This document shows, one piece after another, positions 11,180-22,500 of a DNA stretch of 64,000 nucleotides (its first letter is position 1; each line of letters opens with the position of its first letter). Under the pieces are notes generated by a model. That model did not search any database. It was not told where the DNA came from and saw nothing but the letters and a program-made list of their open reading frames with translations. Both the position numbers and the translations under genes were made by a program. The stretch comes from Phalacrocorax aristotelis (taxonomy: Eukaryota; Chordata; Aves; Suliformes; Phalacrocoracidae), in NCBI RefSeq assembly GCF_949628215.1, contig NC_134282.1:1285001-1349000 (forward strand), read 5' to 3'.

Positions 11180-12540
11180 TTTCAGGTTTTTAATTCAGTA
11201 CTGTAGTTTTATGTTCTCTTAAACTACAAAGTTAGAAATCATATAGTAAGGTTTGTGTTAATGGTGACTGGGAAACAGGAACTCTTTACTTAAGCCACCG
11301 AAGGGACCTGAGCGGGGCGTACCCCAGATGCCTCTGTAAGTATCTGCACTGGGGCCAAGGGGTTGGGTCACACGCCAGGGACCTCGCCCCTCTTTCCGCA
11401 GCTATGCCAAAACCACTGTGCAGCGTATGTAATAGTTACTCATCCCTTCACAAATACAAAGGATAGCAGAGCTTTTGTTTTCCCAGACCGAACAAGGCTC
11501 TACTTGGGAGTAGTTAAGTAAGTCATACGTCCTCTGCGTGAATGCTGGATGCTGTGTAGCTGCAGGCCACGTAGTATCACCAGAACAACTGTAAAGAAGC
11601 GTTCTGTGCCTTCAGGAGAGAGGATCAAAGCAGTGACATAGGAAACAGAAAACATTTACAACCTGTACAGAGAGGGATAAAGCTTTGCTTTACTACAGAT
11701 TTTGAAGTGGCATGAAAAACCAGCTGGAACACTGCCACACAGCCCTTCCAGAGCGTGCGTATCTCAAACTATGTGCAGAATGGGGTTGTGCTTTTCTCTG
11801 CCAAATAATACTGACATTAATTTAAACACAGCTTTTTTTTTTTTTCTCTTCACTGTTCTTTAAATTTTCTTTACTCGAGATGCTTGTGTGCAGTTGAGAG
11901 TTGTAATAACTTAACTGCTTGTTCTCCAGGAGGGAACAGTGTCAGCAAATGCCACTGCTTAAGGCACTAAAAACTCACATGCCTTAAGTGAAACGCATAC
12001 CCAAGCCAAGCTGGCAAAACTCTCCTGCAGCTGCATCAGGTAGAGCCGCTGGAGGCCCAGCCCGGTGCTTCAGGATACTTGGTTCTGTCCTTACCTCTGA
12101 TGAAATCAGGTAAGCTGGAATTTTTTTCTTTCAAGCCAGCCCAAGTTCAGCACTACGCCTTTGCTCCCCCTTCTTACAACAGCTCCTTGCTACCCAGTTG
12201 TTTTTCCACACCTGTTCTCAGCTTCAGCGCGCTCGCTCATGTGCCTGGAAAGATGAGTTAGTGTGTCATGCTTCTAACTTCTCTGTTACAAACTACATCT
12301 GCATTAATTCCTATATATGTTAGTCAGGGTAGGTGATTCTCCAAGACAAAGTCTGTTTTTGAGACTTGTTAGCTGATGTTTTACATCATCGCCTTAAAGA
12401 ATGGAAGATTAGCGTGTTAGAAAACTCTTAGAGAAGAGTTAAAGGTTCAAGCTGCCTTGCCATTAAGCTCCAATTGTTAGTGATAACAGCTTGAAAACCT
12501 TGAAGTCAATAGTAATTTAAATTTCTGATAGAAACAGTCA
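11180..12540. other. Intergenic gap between the DNAJC19 and FXR1 3' ends
   Basis: About 1.4 kb of unremarkable DNA with a T13 run near 11830. I see no gene, repeat family or RNA here. It separates the convergent transcription units. Confidence 0.6.
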
Positions 12541-12558
12541 ACAGATGGAAGATCAAAG

Positions 12559-12564
12559 TTTATT
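12559..12564 (-). terminator. FXR1: Distal poly(A) signal of FXR1
   Basis: TTTATT on + reads AATAAA on the FXR1 strand, about 830 nt beyond the stop. Confidence 0.65.
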
Positions 12565-13155
12565 TTCTTTTACTACCAGCATACAAAAAAAACATATTGC
12601 ACATCAAACAACCAAAACAAAAATAAAAATACTCTACTAAGGACTAACATATGTAGTTTATACAGAATAAACTTTCTGGAAATTGATCTTTTCAGTAGTT
12701 CAGGTTATGTCTTAATGGACATGACTAATTCAGCTTAGTGTTAACTAAAGCTATGTTTGATTTTTAAATACTGTACAGTTTAATAAATAAACCAAACAAA
12801 GCCTCAATGTAGAACAGTCACTGCCAATGTCACCCAGAATCCCTGCAGATTATGAGAATTTAACAAATGTATTCCAGTGGTCTGCAGATTTTTTCCTCTA
12901 CATACAGCATTTAAAAAACATGTATTAAAACAGACCAGTTTCCAGACTAAACTAATGGAGAAATTACATTTCAGTGCAAAATATTTTAGACTGCATTTCT
13001 TTCTAGTATTCCTCAGGTGAAGAAGTGGTTGCATATTATTAAAAATGTAACAAAAGCAGCTAATGCTTTCATAAAGAGTATTATGTTAGGGATCCCCCTC
13101 ACATCTTTGCCATATTTTGAAAACAAAATAACATTTCCTATAGCCAGCAATTTTG

Positions 13156-13161
13156 TTTATT
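13156..13161 (-). terminator. FXR1: Possible proximal poly(A) signal of FXR1
   Basis: TTTATT on + gives AATAAA about 235 nt after the stop. Its use would remove the miR-25/92-type site but probably leave the tail upstream of it intact. Confidence 0.4.
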
Positions 13162-13394
13162 TAAATGTTACATATACTATCTCAAGGCACATCTGATGAT
13201 ATATTTATAACACAGTAGGTGTCAAAGTATGTTTAACATATGATTTCTTCAGGATCCCTCCCCTTTCTGTATTCCAAAATGGAGGAACTGAAAGTGCGGT
13301 GTCAAGACTGGCGATCCGTATTCTATCTTTGGCAAGCTTATACAAGCACTATTTTAAATGTAATGTAAAAGAACTGTAAACTAGGAACTTCAGT

Positions 13395-13565
13395 TTATGA
13401 AACACCATTCAGCACTGCTTCTTCCTGATTATTCCCATCCTCCTGAACAGTAACCTTCTTTTCATCAGGACTGTGCTGTAGTTTAGAAGGCTCATCCCCG
13501 GCAGTTGTAGCAGGACCGTTCACTGCCTTTTCGGAAGGGCTGTTTTCATCAATCGCATCTTTTGC
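13395..13565 (-). CDS. FXR1: FXR1 exon 17 coding part (C-terminus)
   Basis: Acceptor TTGCAAG. The long frame encodes [20 protein letters not shown] and so on to EEAVLNGVS, with TAA at 13395-13397. In the frame reached without exon 16, the coding end is TGA at 13549-13551. Confidence 0.97.
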   Translation of the reverse strand, partial: AKDAIDENSPSEKAVNGPATTAGDEPSKLQHSPDEKKVTVQEDGNNQEEAVLNGVS

Positions 13566-16500
13566 CTTGCAAAAACAAAACCAGGATAGTAGTAAAAATT
13601 CCGTGAAAATACAGAGAGCGTAGTCTAAATTTCCTCCGGCTCGCAGAGCAACTTTGCAGTAGGAAACACCTCATCTGCCTGTGCCAGTATCCCATCGCTT
13701 ACAGCATCCTATCACTTACCTTGTCGCTTACAGGTTGCTTCCGAGGAGATGATGCCAAGGGACCCCTCAGGCAGCGTACCCAGCATGTTCCACTGCACAA
13801 TTTCTATTTTTCTAAGCCAATGCAGGAGTTAAAGGGGTGTAAAACTGAACTTCCCAGTTAAAGTCTACAGTAAGATCAGATTTTGTTAATCATATAGCAA
13901 TGGAGCTTTACCTTGCTAAACCAAAGAGAACTTGCGGCAGTAAGTTCAGTGTTACTTCAGAAGTAAAGGACTTCTGCTTTATTCAGTTCTGAACACGATA
14001 CGTAACGCCACACTGGTCCTTTAAGGAGACCAGATCTCAAATCTACCATCTTCATAACGTTCTTTCTGAACGAGTTCGTACAAGTCACGAGACACGCTAC
14101 CTAGTATCCTCGATTTATAAAGCGTTCTAAGGATTAGCTCTCAAGATTTACCCATGGTAATTTTCACATTTTACTATGTAATGCTGCATTAGTGAGTGTA
14201 GTGTTTTATAATGCATAAAGACTGAATTTGAGCATTACACTGGGTCACTGAAGTCTGCAAAGGTAACCTACGAGTCAGAGTCAGTTCTGTTTAGGCCACT
14301 TTTGCTCTTAATTTATTCTTAAACACATCTGTAGTCAAATGAGGGCTGGCTAAAGGAAGCACTCCTTTGCTACTGTTTTGCTGCAATAGAAGGGAAACAA
14401 CCCTTATACATTAAAAAAAAAGTCTTACTGTTTCTTTCTTGGTTTTGGCTAGTGTCTCCTTCGGAGGGTTTCGCTGTCGGCTTTGAGATTCAGCTCGTGA
14501 TATGTAATCAGCTACTGTTACTGTTCAAGGAAAAAAAGATTACAGTGACACATCAGAAGTCTCATTTAGCATTAAGCTTCATATGTCTTTTCTGTACAAG
14601 TTATAGCGTAACTGGGAGACATCTCACAAAAGGCCTTCACACTTACAGGTATCAACTACATAGCAAGGATTAATTTGTTTCTGTTAAATACAATTTTCAC
14701 TAAAATCAGTGGTAACGTGATGATCTGAAGGTGGAATCTTAATAAAAGAGTTATTTTGGTCCAATTATAAATTTCATGGGAAAATCAGGGCTTTCTCTAC
14801 TGGGTTTAAAGAGCTCAGACTGCAGGCTCTTCATAGCCTGTGTTTGTCACTGGGGTTTTACCATCTCGAGTAGCAGAGACTCTCACACTAATGGAATGAA
14901 GGTAAGTTAAAATAAGAACTGGGGGAGGTTCAGAGCGTGGTGTCACTTACGATACGGCAGCATTCAAATCTTTGTTACTTCATGAAGCCGTTGGCAAGAG
15001 AACTCGCCCTCCTCCTGGTATTCAACACGCAATCCGCAGTTAGCTCTGGCTTGTGGGTGGGTGGGTTAATTGTGTGTGTACAGACGCTCGAAGCGGCTCT
15101 GTAGGAGTGGCCCGTGCTCAAAAGCAGGACAGCCCTGTGTGCACTGTTAGGCTACACTTACTGGATGCCAGCCAGGGGGTTCTGACCTCTTTTCTTCTTA
15201 CCACCTCAGCACACGTTCCTGGAGCCTGGTTTTGTCTTATCCCGCCCTCTTGTAACCACACCGAGAGTCAGTTCTATCTTTAGAATACACAGTACTAACA
15301 AATTTAAATACACACTTGTATCTTTGATGAGCTAAAGCACATTACAGTTGGCAAGTGTTACCTATCGGACAGTAGTCACTTGTATTTAGGATATCATGCA
15401 TGCAGGTGAACTATTTTCCTGCATTTCGGAATGACTGTGCATGAAGCCTACATCAGAATAGGAGGTGCAGCACCTGGATTTTCTGTTACAGTAACTGGAC
15501 TTCTTACAACTGGGTCCTTGCATAACTGTCAAAACCAAGTGAGTTTTTGCACAAGAACTATTTCTTTAAAATGAGGTTCTGTACCCAGCTCCTCTAAGGT
15601 AAAGCTGAAGCATGTCTTATGCGCGCAGGGTAAGACACCAGTTCTTAATATTCACGTATGCTGTAGGAACCCAAAGCATCTCGCAATGTAAATCAAATAA
15701 TACAACTAAATGACTGAAGCACATCATTAGCATTTGGGGGGGGGGGGGGGGGGAAGTTCCCTCTGTCTTAATTTCACTCACTGTAACACTAAGTTACAGG
15801 ATTAAATTAGAGTGTTTTTCACTAAGACAGTATACCTCACTACCGTTGCTCTCACTGTTGCATTTAAAAATATTTATTACGCAAACTGAAAACGGCATCT
15901 GGAACAAAGACATGAACAGGAAAAAACTGATAATTCTTGTTCGGGAAATTTTGGTTTGTTCTTCTAATGCTTAGATTTAAAACAAAAACATCATAGCTTT
16001 TTTAGAGATGACTAATGTCTCTTTATGCCGCTGGCTGAAATTAGTTTCTTCAAAGTAAAAGCTGAAATCCATTTTTACTTTTTCCACCCCTTTATAAACT
16101 CGTATCACTGTTACAAAACCAGAAAGTTGAGAAGCAACGGGTTACTTTGGGTTTGGTCTTTTTAGGGGGGGGTTAGGGTGTTTGGGGTTCTTTTTCTTCC
16201 CCCAAGTTTTAGTTAGTGTAATGCAACTACTTTTTTCTTCTCGAATCAAATGATGTATGAGCACCACAGATATAAGGAAGACAAATACGGGTGAAATTTT
16301 GAACCTGTCAATCTAGAAGACCTTCTGTTACTACTTTACGCCGTGTATGTGCAAGCGTTTTCTAAACAGGGCATTATATTGGAAGTCAGCTAGGTCACCT
16401 TTAACATTTCCAGTGTTAGTACACACAAAAGAAATGCAACAAGCCACAACAACAAAAAATTGGAAACATGCAATTTCATTTGAATTCCTCCTCCTTCCCA

Positions 16501-19500
16501 CCCTCAATTTGTCGATGACTTACAAATATTCACAAAAGCCGAGGACCGACAGCCGCGGTTTGCCGCGGGCGCGGGCCTGCAGATCCCACGTGAGTTCCCT
16601 CACAGCGCTCTGCCAGCGCGCCCGCGTCCCGCCATCCCGACTCTTGGCCTCTCAGCCAGTGCTGAAAAGGTTGTGTCACGTTCAGTGCAAGTGCACAGAT
16701 GCAAGCGAGTGCAGGTCACGGACCTTCGCCTTCGTCTGGATCCTGGACCACTGAAGTCAACAGCAGCTTGGCTATTGGCTTCAATGAGCGCTGGACCAGA
16801 AGCGCAACTCGTATGTCCAAGCAAAACGTTAGACATTATGAATTAGTTTCATTAGACAGATTAAGAACTTTTAAAAGTTCTCCTAGTAGAAGAAACATCT
16901 GTCATCTTTATCTGGTAGTCTTATTAGTTATTGAGTAACCTTTTTATATTATGCAGCTATATGTAAAACAGCAGACACAACATTCTCTCATGCTTTTGAC
17001 CTGAGATTACCCACAGCTCCACTCGAATTACCTGGCTGTCTATCTTCTGCCTGACCCCTGAAGCGACGCCTGCGGCTACGATTGCGTCGCTGGGGTTTTT
17101 TGTCACTATCATCTGCAATTGCAAAGTTTACCATGAACTATTTCTGATGATAAAAATAAATAAATAAATTCTTCAGCAGTTTCAGCATGGGGCATTTAAA
17201 ATTGCTTCTGTAAAGAGACAGGCTAAATAAGACAAGCTGAAAGAAAAACATTTTATACTGAAAGCATACACATTAATGCAAAAGCTAGATTTTACTTTTT
17301 TGCTCTCGGCTTATTAAAACATTTAGGCATATGCTTAACGACCTCAGATTTCATTTATTAAGTAACCAACCATATGTCAAATTTTAGCCACATAACCCAT
17401 GACAGGAAAAGGTTTTTTCCTACATTATTAAGCAACAGATAACATTCTTGTCCCAGGGAACTCCAAGAGAATTTACTGAGGGAAAAGTACTTCAGCAGAA
17501 GCTGGGCAGAGACAAATTAACCGCTGAAGTAGCTTCCCAACACTGAGGCCGAGGTTACCCAGGAGAAAACAGAACGCTGATCCCGCAGTACTGTTTCTAT
17601 GAAAGCGGCAGTGCTACTGGGAAATGACGAGTTAGTCTTTGGTGTCTCCATCAGACGGTTTTTACAAAAGAGGAGTATGAAAATACTAGTGGGGCTCAGT
17701 AAACAGGAGATACCATGGCAGAACCATGGAGGAAGCCTTTCTTTGATTAAAGAGCAACCTTCAACACAAAAACGATTCGCCACTAACAAAACTGAACAAG
17801 CGTTCACTACACTTACACTGACAACACATTGTTTCTTAGCTTGTTCGGGGACTACTGTCCAACTGTTTACATACCTAAACCATTCTCATTAACAGAAGCT
17901 GTATCAGATTCTGTCATTCCATCCATAAGAACAGCATCTTCGTCAGTCCTTCGCCGGCGTGACCTCCTGCGTCGGTTACTACTGTGGTGAGATTCACTAG
18001 CATCGGTATCCACAGTCTGGTCTGACTCTGTGTTATCAAGCAGGCTGTAAGGGTTGCTGTCCGGATCTTTAAGCACTATACAAACAGAAAGTCTCCATCT
18101 GAGGCACTGTGGTTACATATAATTTCATTTCCAGGCTGACTTACATCTGTCTTTGAAAGTTTCAAAATATAAAGCAACCTTGCAGAAAGGTATAATACAG
18201 AGAACTACAGTATTTATGATTTCACACTGGTTCCTCTCTGACTAATCCACCAGTAAGTATTCCAAGGCACCCCTACAGGCACTTGTCTTATTTCATCAAA
18301 GATTTCCAAGGTGACATTTAGAGAACTTCTGCTCAAAACTGCTAAACGGGTAAAATATACAGTTCACTTTGTAGCAGCATTGTGCATTAGCACAGTTCAA
18401 TTCTGATAAAACAGTAACTCCCATTCTATGGCTGCTTCTCTCGTTCTGCATCTAAACACAAGCTTAACTCAGAAGGCAGCCATAGGTAAGATGGGAAGGA
18501 TTTACAGACTTTGGTAATATTACTGTGTGTGTAGCAGAGGAGGGAAATGATCATTGTGAGCAGAAAATAAACTAATTAAAATCTAACATAGCGTACGATA
18601 AGGAACTATCACACAACTCCACTGAAATCCCAATGCATTAAGATGTAAATGTGAAAATGGAGTATTTCAAGAGAGTAAGAGGTTATACAGAAAATCACCA
18701 GGAACAAAAACCAAAATACATCTGGATCACAGTACCAGAGCTAATGGATGACTTGCCACCACGAGGTCCACCACGCCCACGGCCTCCAGATACACTGCGT
18801 CCTCGTCCTCCTGGACGTCGTCTATTGTCACGTTGATGTCTGCTTTCTCTGTCATCTTCTCCTGCCAAGGACCAGTCACTAAGTTCATCTTTTCTCTCCG
18901 ATTCCGTTTCAGAGGGATTGGAGAGCTCAGAGTTTGTACCTTGTACGAGAAGGGAAAGATGAGAAACGAGTAAGAGATTTGGGATTATATTCTAGTTTCA
19001 GATTCTCACAGAAGTCTTCCAACCTATGTGGCTAGTTTATATATATATATATAAAAAAACAGGTAAGTTTATCAATACGTAATTGTAAAAATATGTAATT
19101 TTATATTATATACACTCATATAAAATATATGCATATATAAAATATAGAGCATAAATTACGTAAGTTTAAGTTTCTCAACCTAAGTTTGTTCATAATAAGA
19201 TGAAAACCCAAAACTGTAATTTATGTACATGGATAAATCAAGGATTACACAGCATTTCCTCCCTTTGTGTATACACTGCAGGCATTTGGTGCAGTTTCTA
19301 GGCAACTTCTCTGAAATTCCCAAGGACAACTTTATAGCTGATGGCTGTTGCTAAGCAACCTATTCTCGCTGTTGTAATGCTGCTCGAACAATTTAACTGT
19401 TTATATTAACTACTGTTCCTAATATCCCACCGCCTCGGAGCTGACCAAACCCACACAGCTTTTTACTAAAAAATTCAACACCTGCTATTTAAACATCCAG

Positions 19501-22500
19501 GAACTCTCCCTGCTAACCATTCTGCAATAAAGAAATTTAGACCCATACAGTTCTAATGTATAGCTCTTGCCATTTTGGGGAAGAAAGAAGCACGTTTTCC
19601 AAATGAAAGTCTGTGGGTATATAAACACACTGAACAACTTTAATTACGGTTTAGTGAAACAATTCATTCAGAAACAGTACAAAATGAAGTTACAAACATT
19701 AGCATTATCATCAGAATCAACCTGAGCAACATGGCACGATCCTGGACAGACTATAAAATCCAAAAGAAAAACTGGTTTGATTTTGTAGGAGAAGTGAGCT
19801 ATGTACAGGTGTTTGGCAGTAATTTACTGCACTGAACAGATTTTTCTTTTTCCTGTTTACAGAAGCGCTTGTTTCTTTGTGAAATACGTCTATATTCAAA
19901 TGCAGCTGCCCTCCATTCGGGGAGTTGCTGCTGAACGAGAAGGGGATGTGCACACCTCTAGGGGACTGAATAGCAGTTCCTTGTTAATTTAAAAATATAT
20001 CAGAATATCTCACTACATATTAAACAAACCCAGATAGTTCCTGACCAAATAAAAACATTTTTCTGTCTCCATTTTCAATTATTTTGCTTTACTTTTCAAA
20101 GCTACATTCATAAGGTGGCCATGATGACAGACAAGCCTTTTTTTCTCCTCCTCAGTCAAAACAGATAATGCTATTTCCAGATTCATTTTTTTACTGGTGT
20201 CTCCTGAAGAGTGTCTGTAGGTCTTTCTCTCTCTCAGCTTTTTGTGATGTAACTACTGCTGTTGACGGCCAATATCTTACCAGTGTTCAGTTTCAATGCA
20301 AAACACTTAACTTCAGCAAGGATGTAAATCTAAGTGTTTTGTACTGTATAAAAAAATAGAATGTCAATTCTACATCTTGAACCGTACCTTCACTCAACTA
20401 CGCTGAACACACAGAGATTTAGAGAGTTCTGGATTCAAAAGTATACTGAGGACTCGCTCAACAGATGCTCAAGAAAACTCACCGTAACCAGATGTGTAAT
20501 TGGGGCCTCTGCGGCCTCTCCCTCTTCCGCTGTAGGATCGGGAACCTTGCACCGAGGAAAGGGTGCTCTCATCGGTTGTATAACCCTTCTCTTTTTCAGG
20601 AACTCTAGCAGAGGAAGGTCTGAAACCCATACCGATCTGACGCAGCTGTTCATCGATCTGAAGCCTTTCCAGTCTTAGTTGTTCTACCTCCTACGTAAAA
20701 GGAAACAAAAAAAATTTGCTGATGAAGCTATGTTCTTTCCCCTCACAAAATACCATTGTCTATCCAGTCATCTTAAGAACTAGCACTCCCGTAGGAGGGT
20801 TAACACCACCTTGAAGAAGTCTAAAGCTTTCCTCTTAAATCACCATGCTGAAAGACTATTTCCAAGACTATTATTCCCTCTCTTAACTACACTTCACCAC
20901 AAGTTTTCTAGTCAAATTGAAAAAAAGCAAAACTGATGAAGTAATGCGATTTAAATTCATTCATTATTTCTGTTATGCCAACACCACAACTCCATACAAA
21001 GACAACTAATCTAAATGGATAACTGTTCTAACACTACATAGTATTAGTGTGTTACTATTAGAAATTCCATCCTACCTCAACAGAGCATTAACCTCAGACC
21101 ACAGAAGACTAACATAAACAAAAAAATTGTATTACTTCTCAAATGCCACTTAACAGCATGTTCTTTACAGTCCAATCCTTCCGACACCAACAGTACCAAG
21201 TAACCACGATAATGCGTTTCAAGGCCTACATAATACATCTGGGCAACGGGGTGGTGGTTCAAGACATGACACCTTAAATCCTGATGTACAGGGGAACAGT
21301 TTAGCATCTGCAAATCCCATGGAAGCTGTTGCTCAGAAGTGCTGTTATTTCAACCAAAGTTTCCTCTGTAGGTTCTTTCTTCTGAAATACACTTACCTTT
21401 AGATATGCGATGTGGTATTCTAAAAGAACTTGGACGTTTCCAATGCTTTCTTTAGTACCAACAAATACAAATGGTACCATTCCCTACAGAAACAAAATGT
21501 CAAATATTATTTGCAGGAAGAACGTTATCATCAAAACAATGCTTTCTGCTTCAACTATATATATATTTTAAAAAGTGCTTAAATTACAGAAGTGACCTAA
21601 ACTAGCAAAGATAGTAACTGCGTCTTCGGCTGCAAAGATGCACTGGACTAGCTCAGACGGGGGTGAGGGTAGGGGCTTGTATGTTAAGGACTTACGACCA
21701 TCCAGCTTTCCCAAGAACCTGTTTTGGCAGCTGAGGCAAGCCGACACAGCGTTTACATCACACACACCCCCCAACAAACTTGCTGTGCGTGTTTATCACA
21801 GTAGGTGCGTGCGCACAGTAGAAGCATCCATGGTTCACCAAGAACTGTCCAGTGGTTAATTAAGCCAACTTTACAAGATGAAGAACCTTTAGAAGACTTA
21901 CTTTATCTTATGCTTTCATGTATTTAAAATGTGAATGCTATTAACACTATTGATCTCAAATTAATTAGGCAGCTGAAGTACGTATCTGAGAAAGATTTAA
22001 AGAAGTCTTGCTTCAGCAGCACAAAACCTTTCTTGAATTGTTGAATATAAAATACATGGCAAGACACCAGGCTGAAAAAAAAAAAAAACCTTCAAAAACT
22101 GCTCTCTCTGTACCCACAGAAAAGTTGTAAAACTAGCTTTGTTGAATGAAAACCTAACCACAGGATGAAGGAATAAAGTACTTACATCTTCACGGGGCAG
22201 TTTATTTTCATTATCTCCTTCAATTCTCACCCGGACGACTCCAGACTTGTCCACAATCTCCTGAATGACTTTTCCATTTTTTCCGATAACTTTTCCTTCA
22301 GAGGGCAAGAATGGTTAATTTTGCACCCATGTGCAAAATATTTTAACAGGTTTCTTCATATTTTAAGTTACATATCACATAATTCTAACAACCACCTGAC
22401 TGTCCTTTACTGTTCACTTTGTTTCAAAGTTTTCTCTTACTCCACACAGGTACAAATAAAAAACGCAAAGAAAAATCCCACATTGTGATAGAAGAGAGCA

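Larger units (their letters stand above)
12541..13394 (-). other. FXR1: FXR1 3'UTR (approximate end)
   Basis: This AT-rich minus-strand stretch runs from the FXR1 stop to just past the distal AATAAA. It contains a proximal AATAAA (13156-13161) and the distal one (12559-12564), so short and long tails are likely. An 8-mer GTGCAATA (12595-12602) matches the miR-25/32/92/363/367 seed, and GTGCCTT (13194-13200) matches the miR-124 seed. Confidence 0.75.
14521..17031 (-). other. FXR1: FXR1 intron 15
   Basis: 2.5 kb between the two alternative exons. It carries an RBFOX-type GCATG and an ACTAAT motif just after exon 15, a CpG-rich islet (about 16540-16760), a GGG-rich patch (16165-16190) and a G18 run (15736-15753). 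Confidence 0.8.

Noticed and set aside
22005-22030. Short resemblance to the start of U6 snRNA (CTTGCTTCAGCAGCACA)
   Set aside because: Similarity stops after about 20 nt and the rest of U6 is not present; likely chance.
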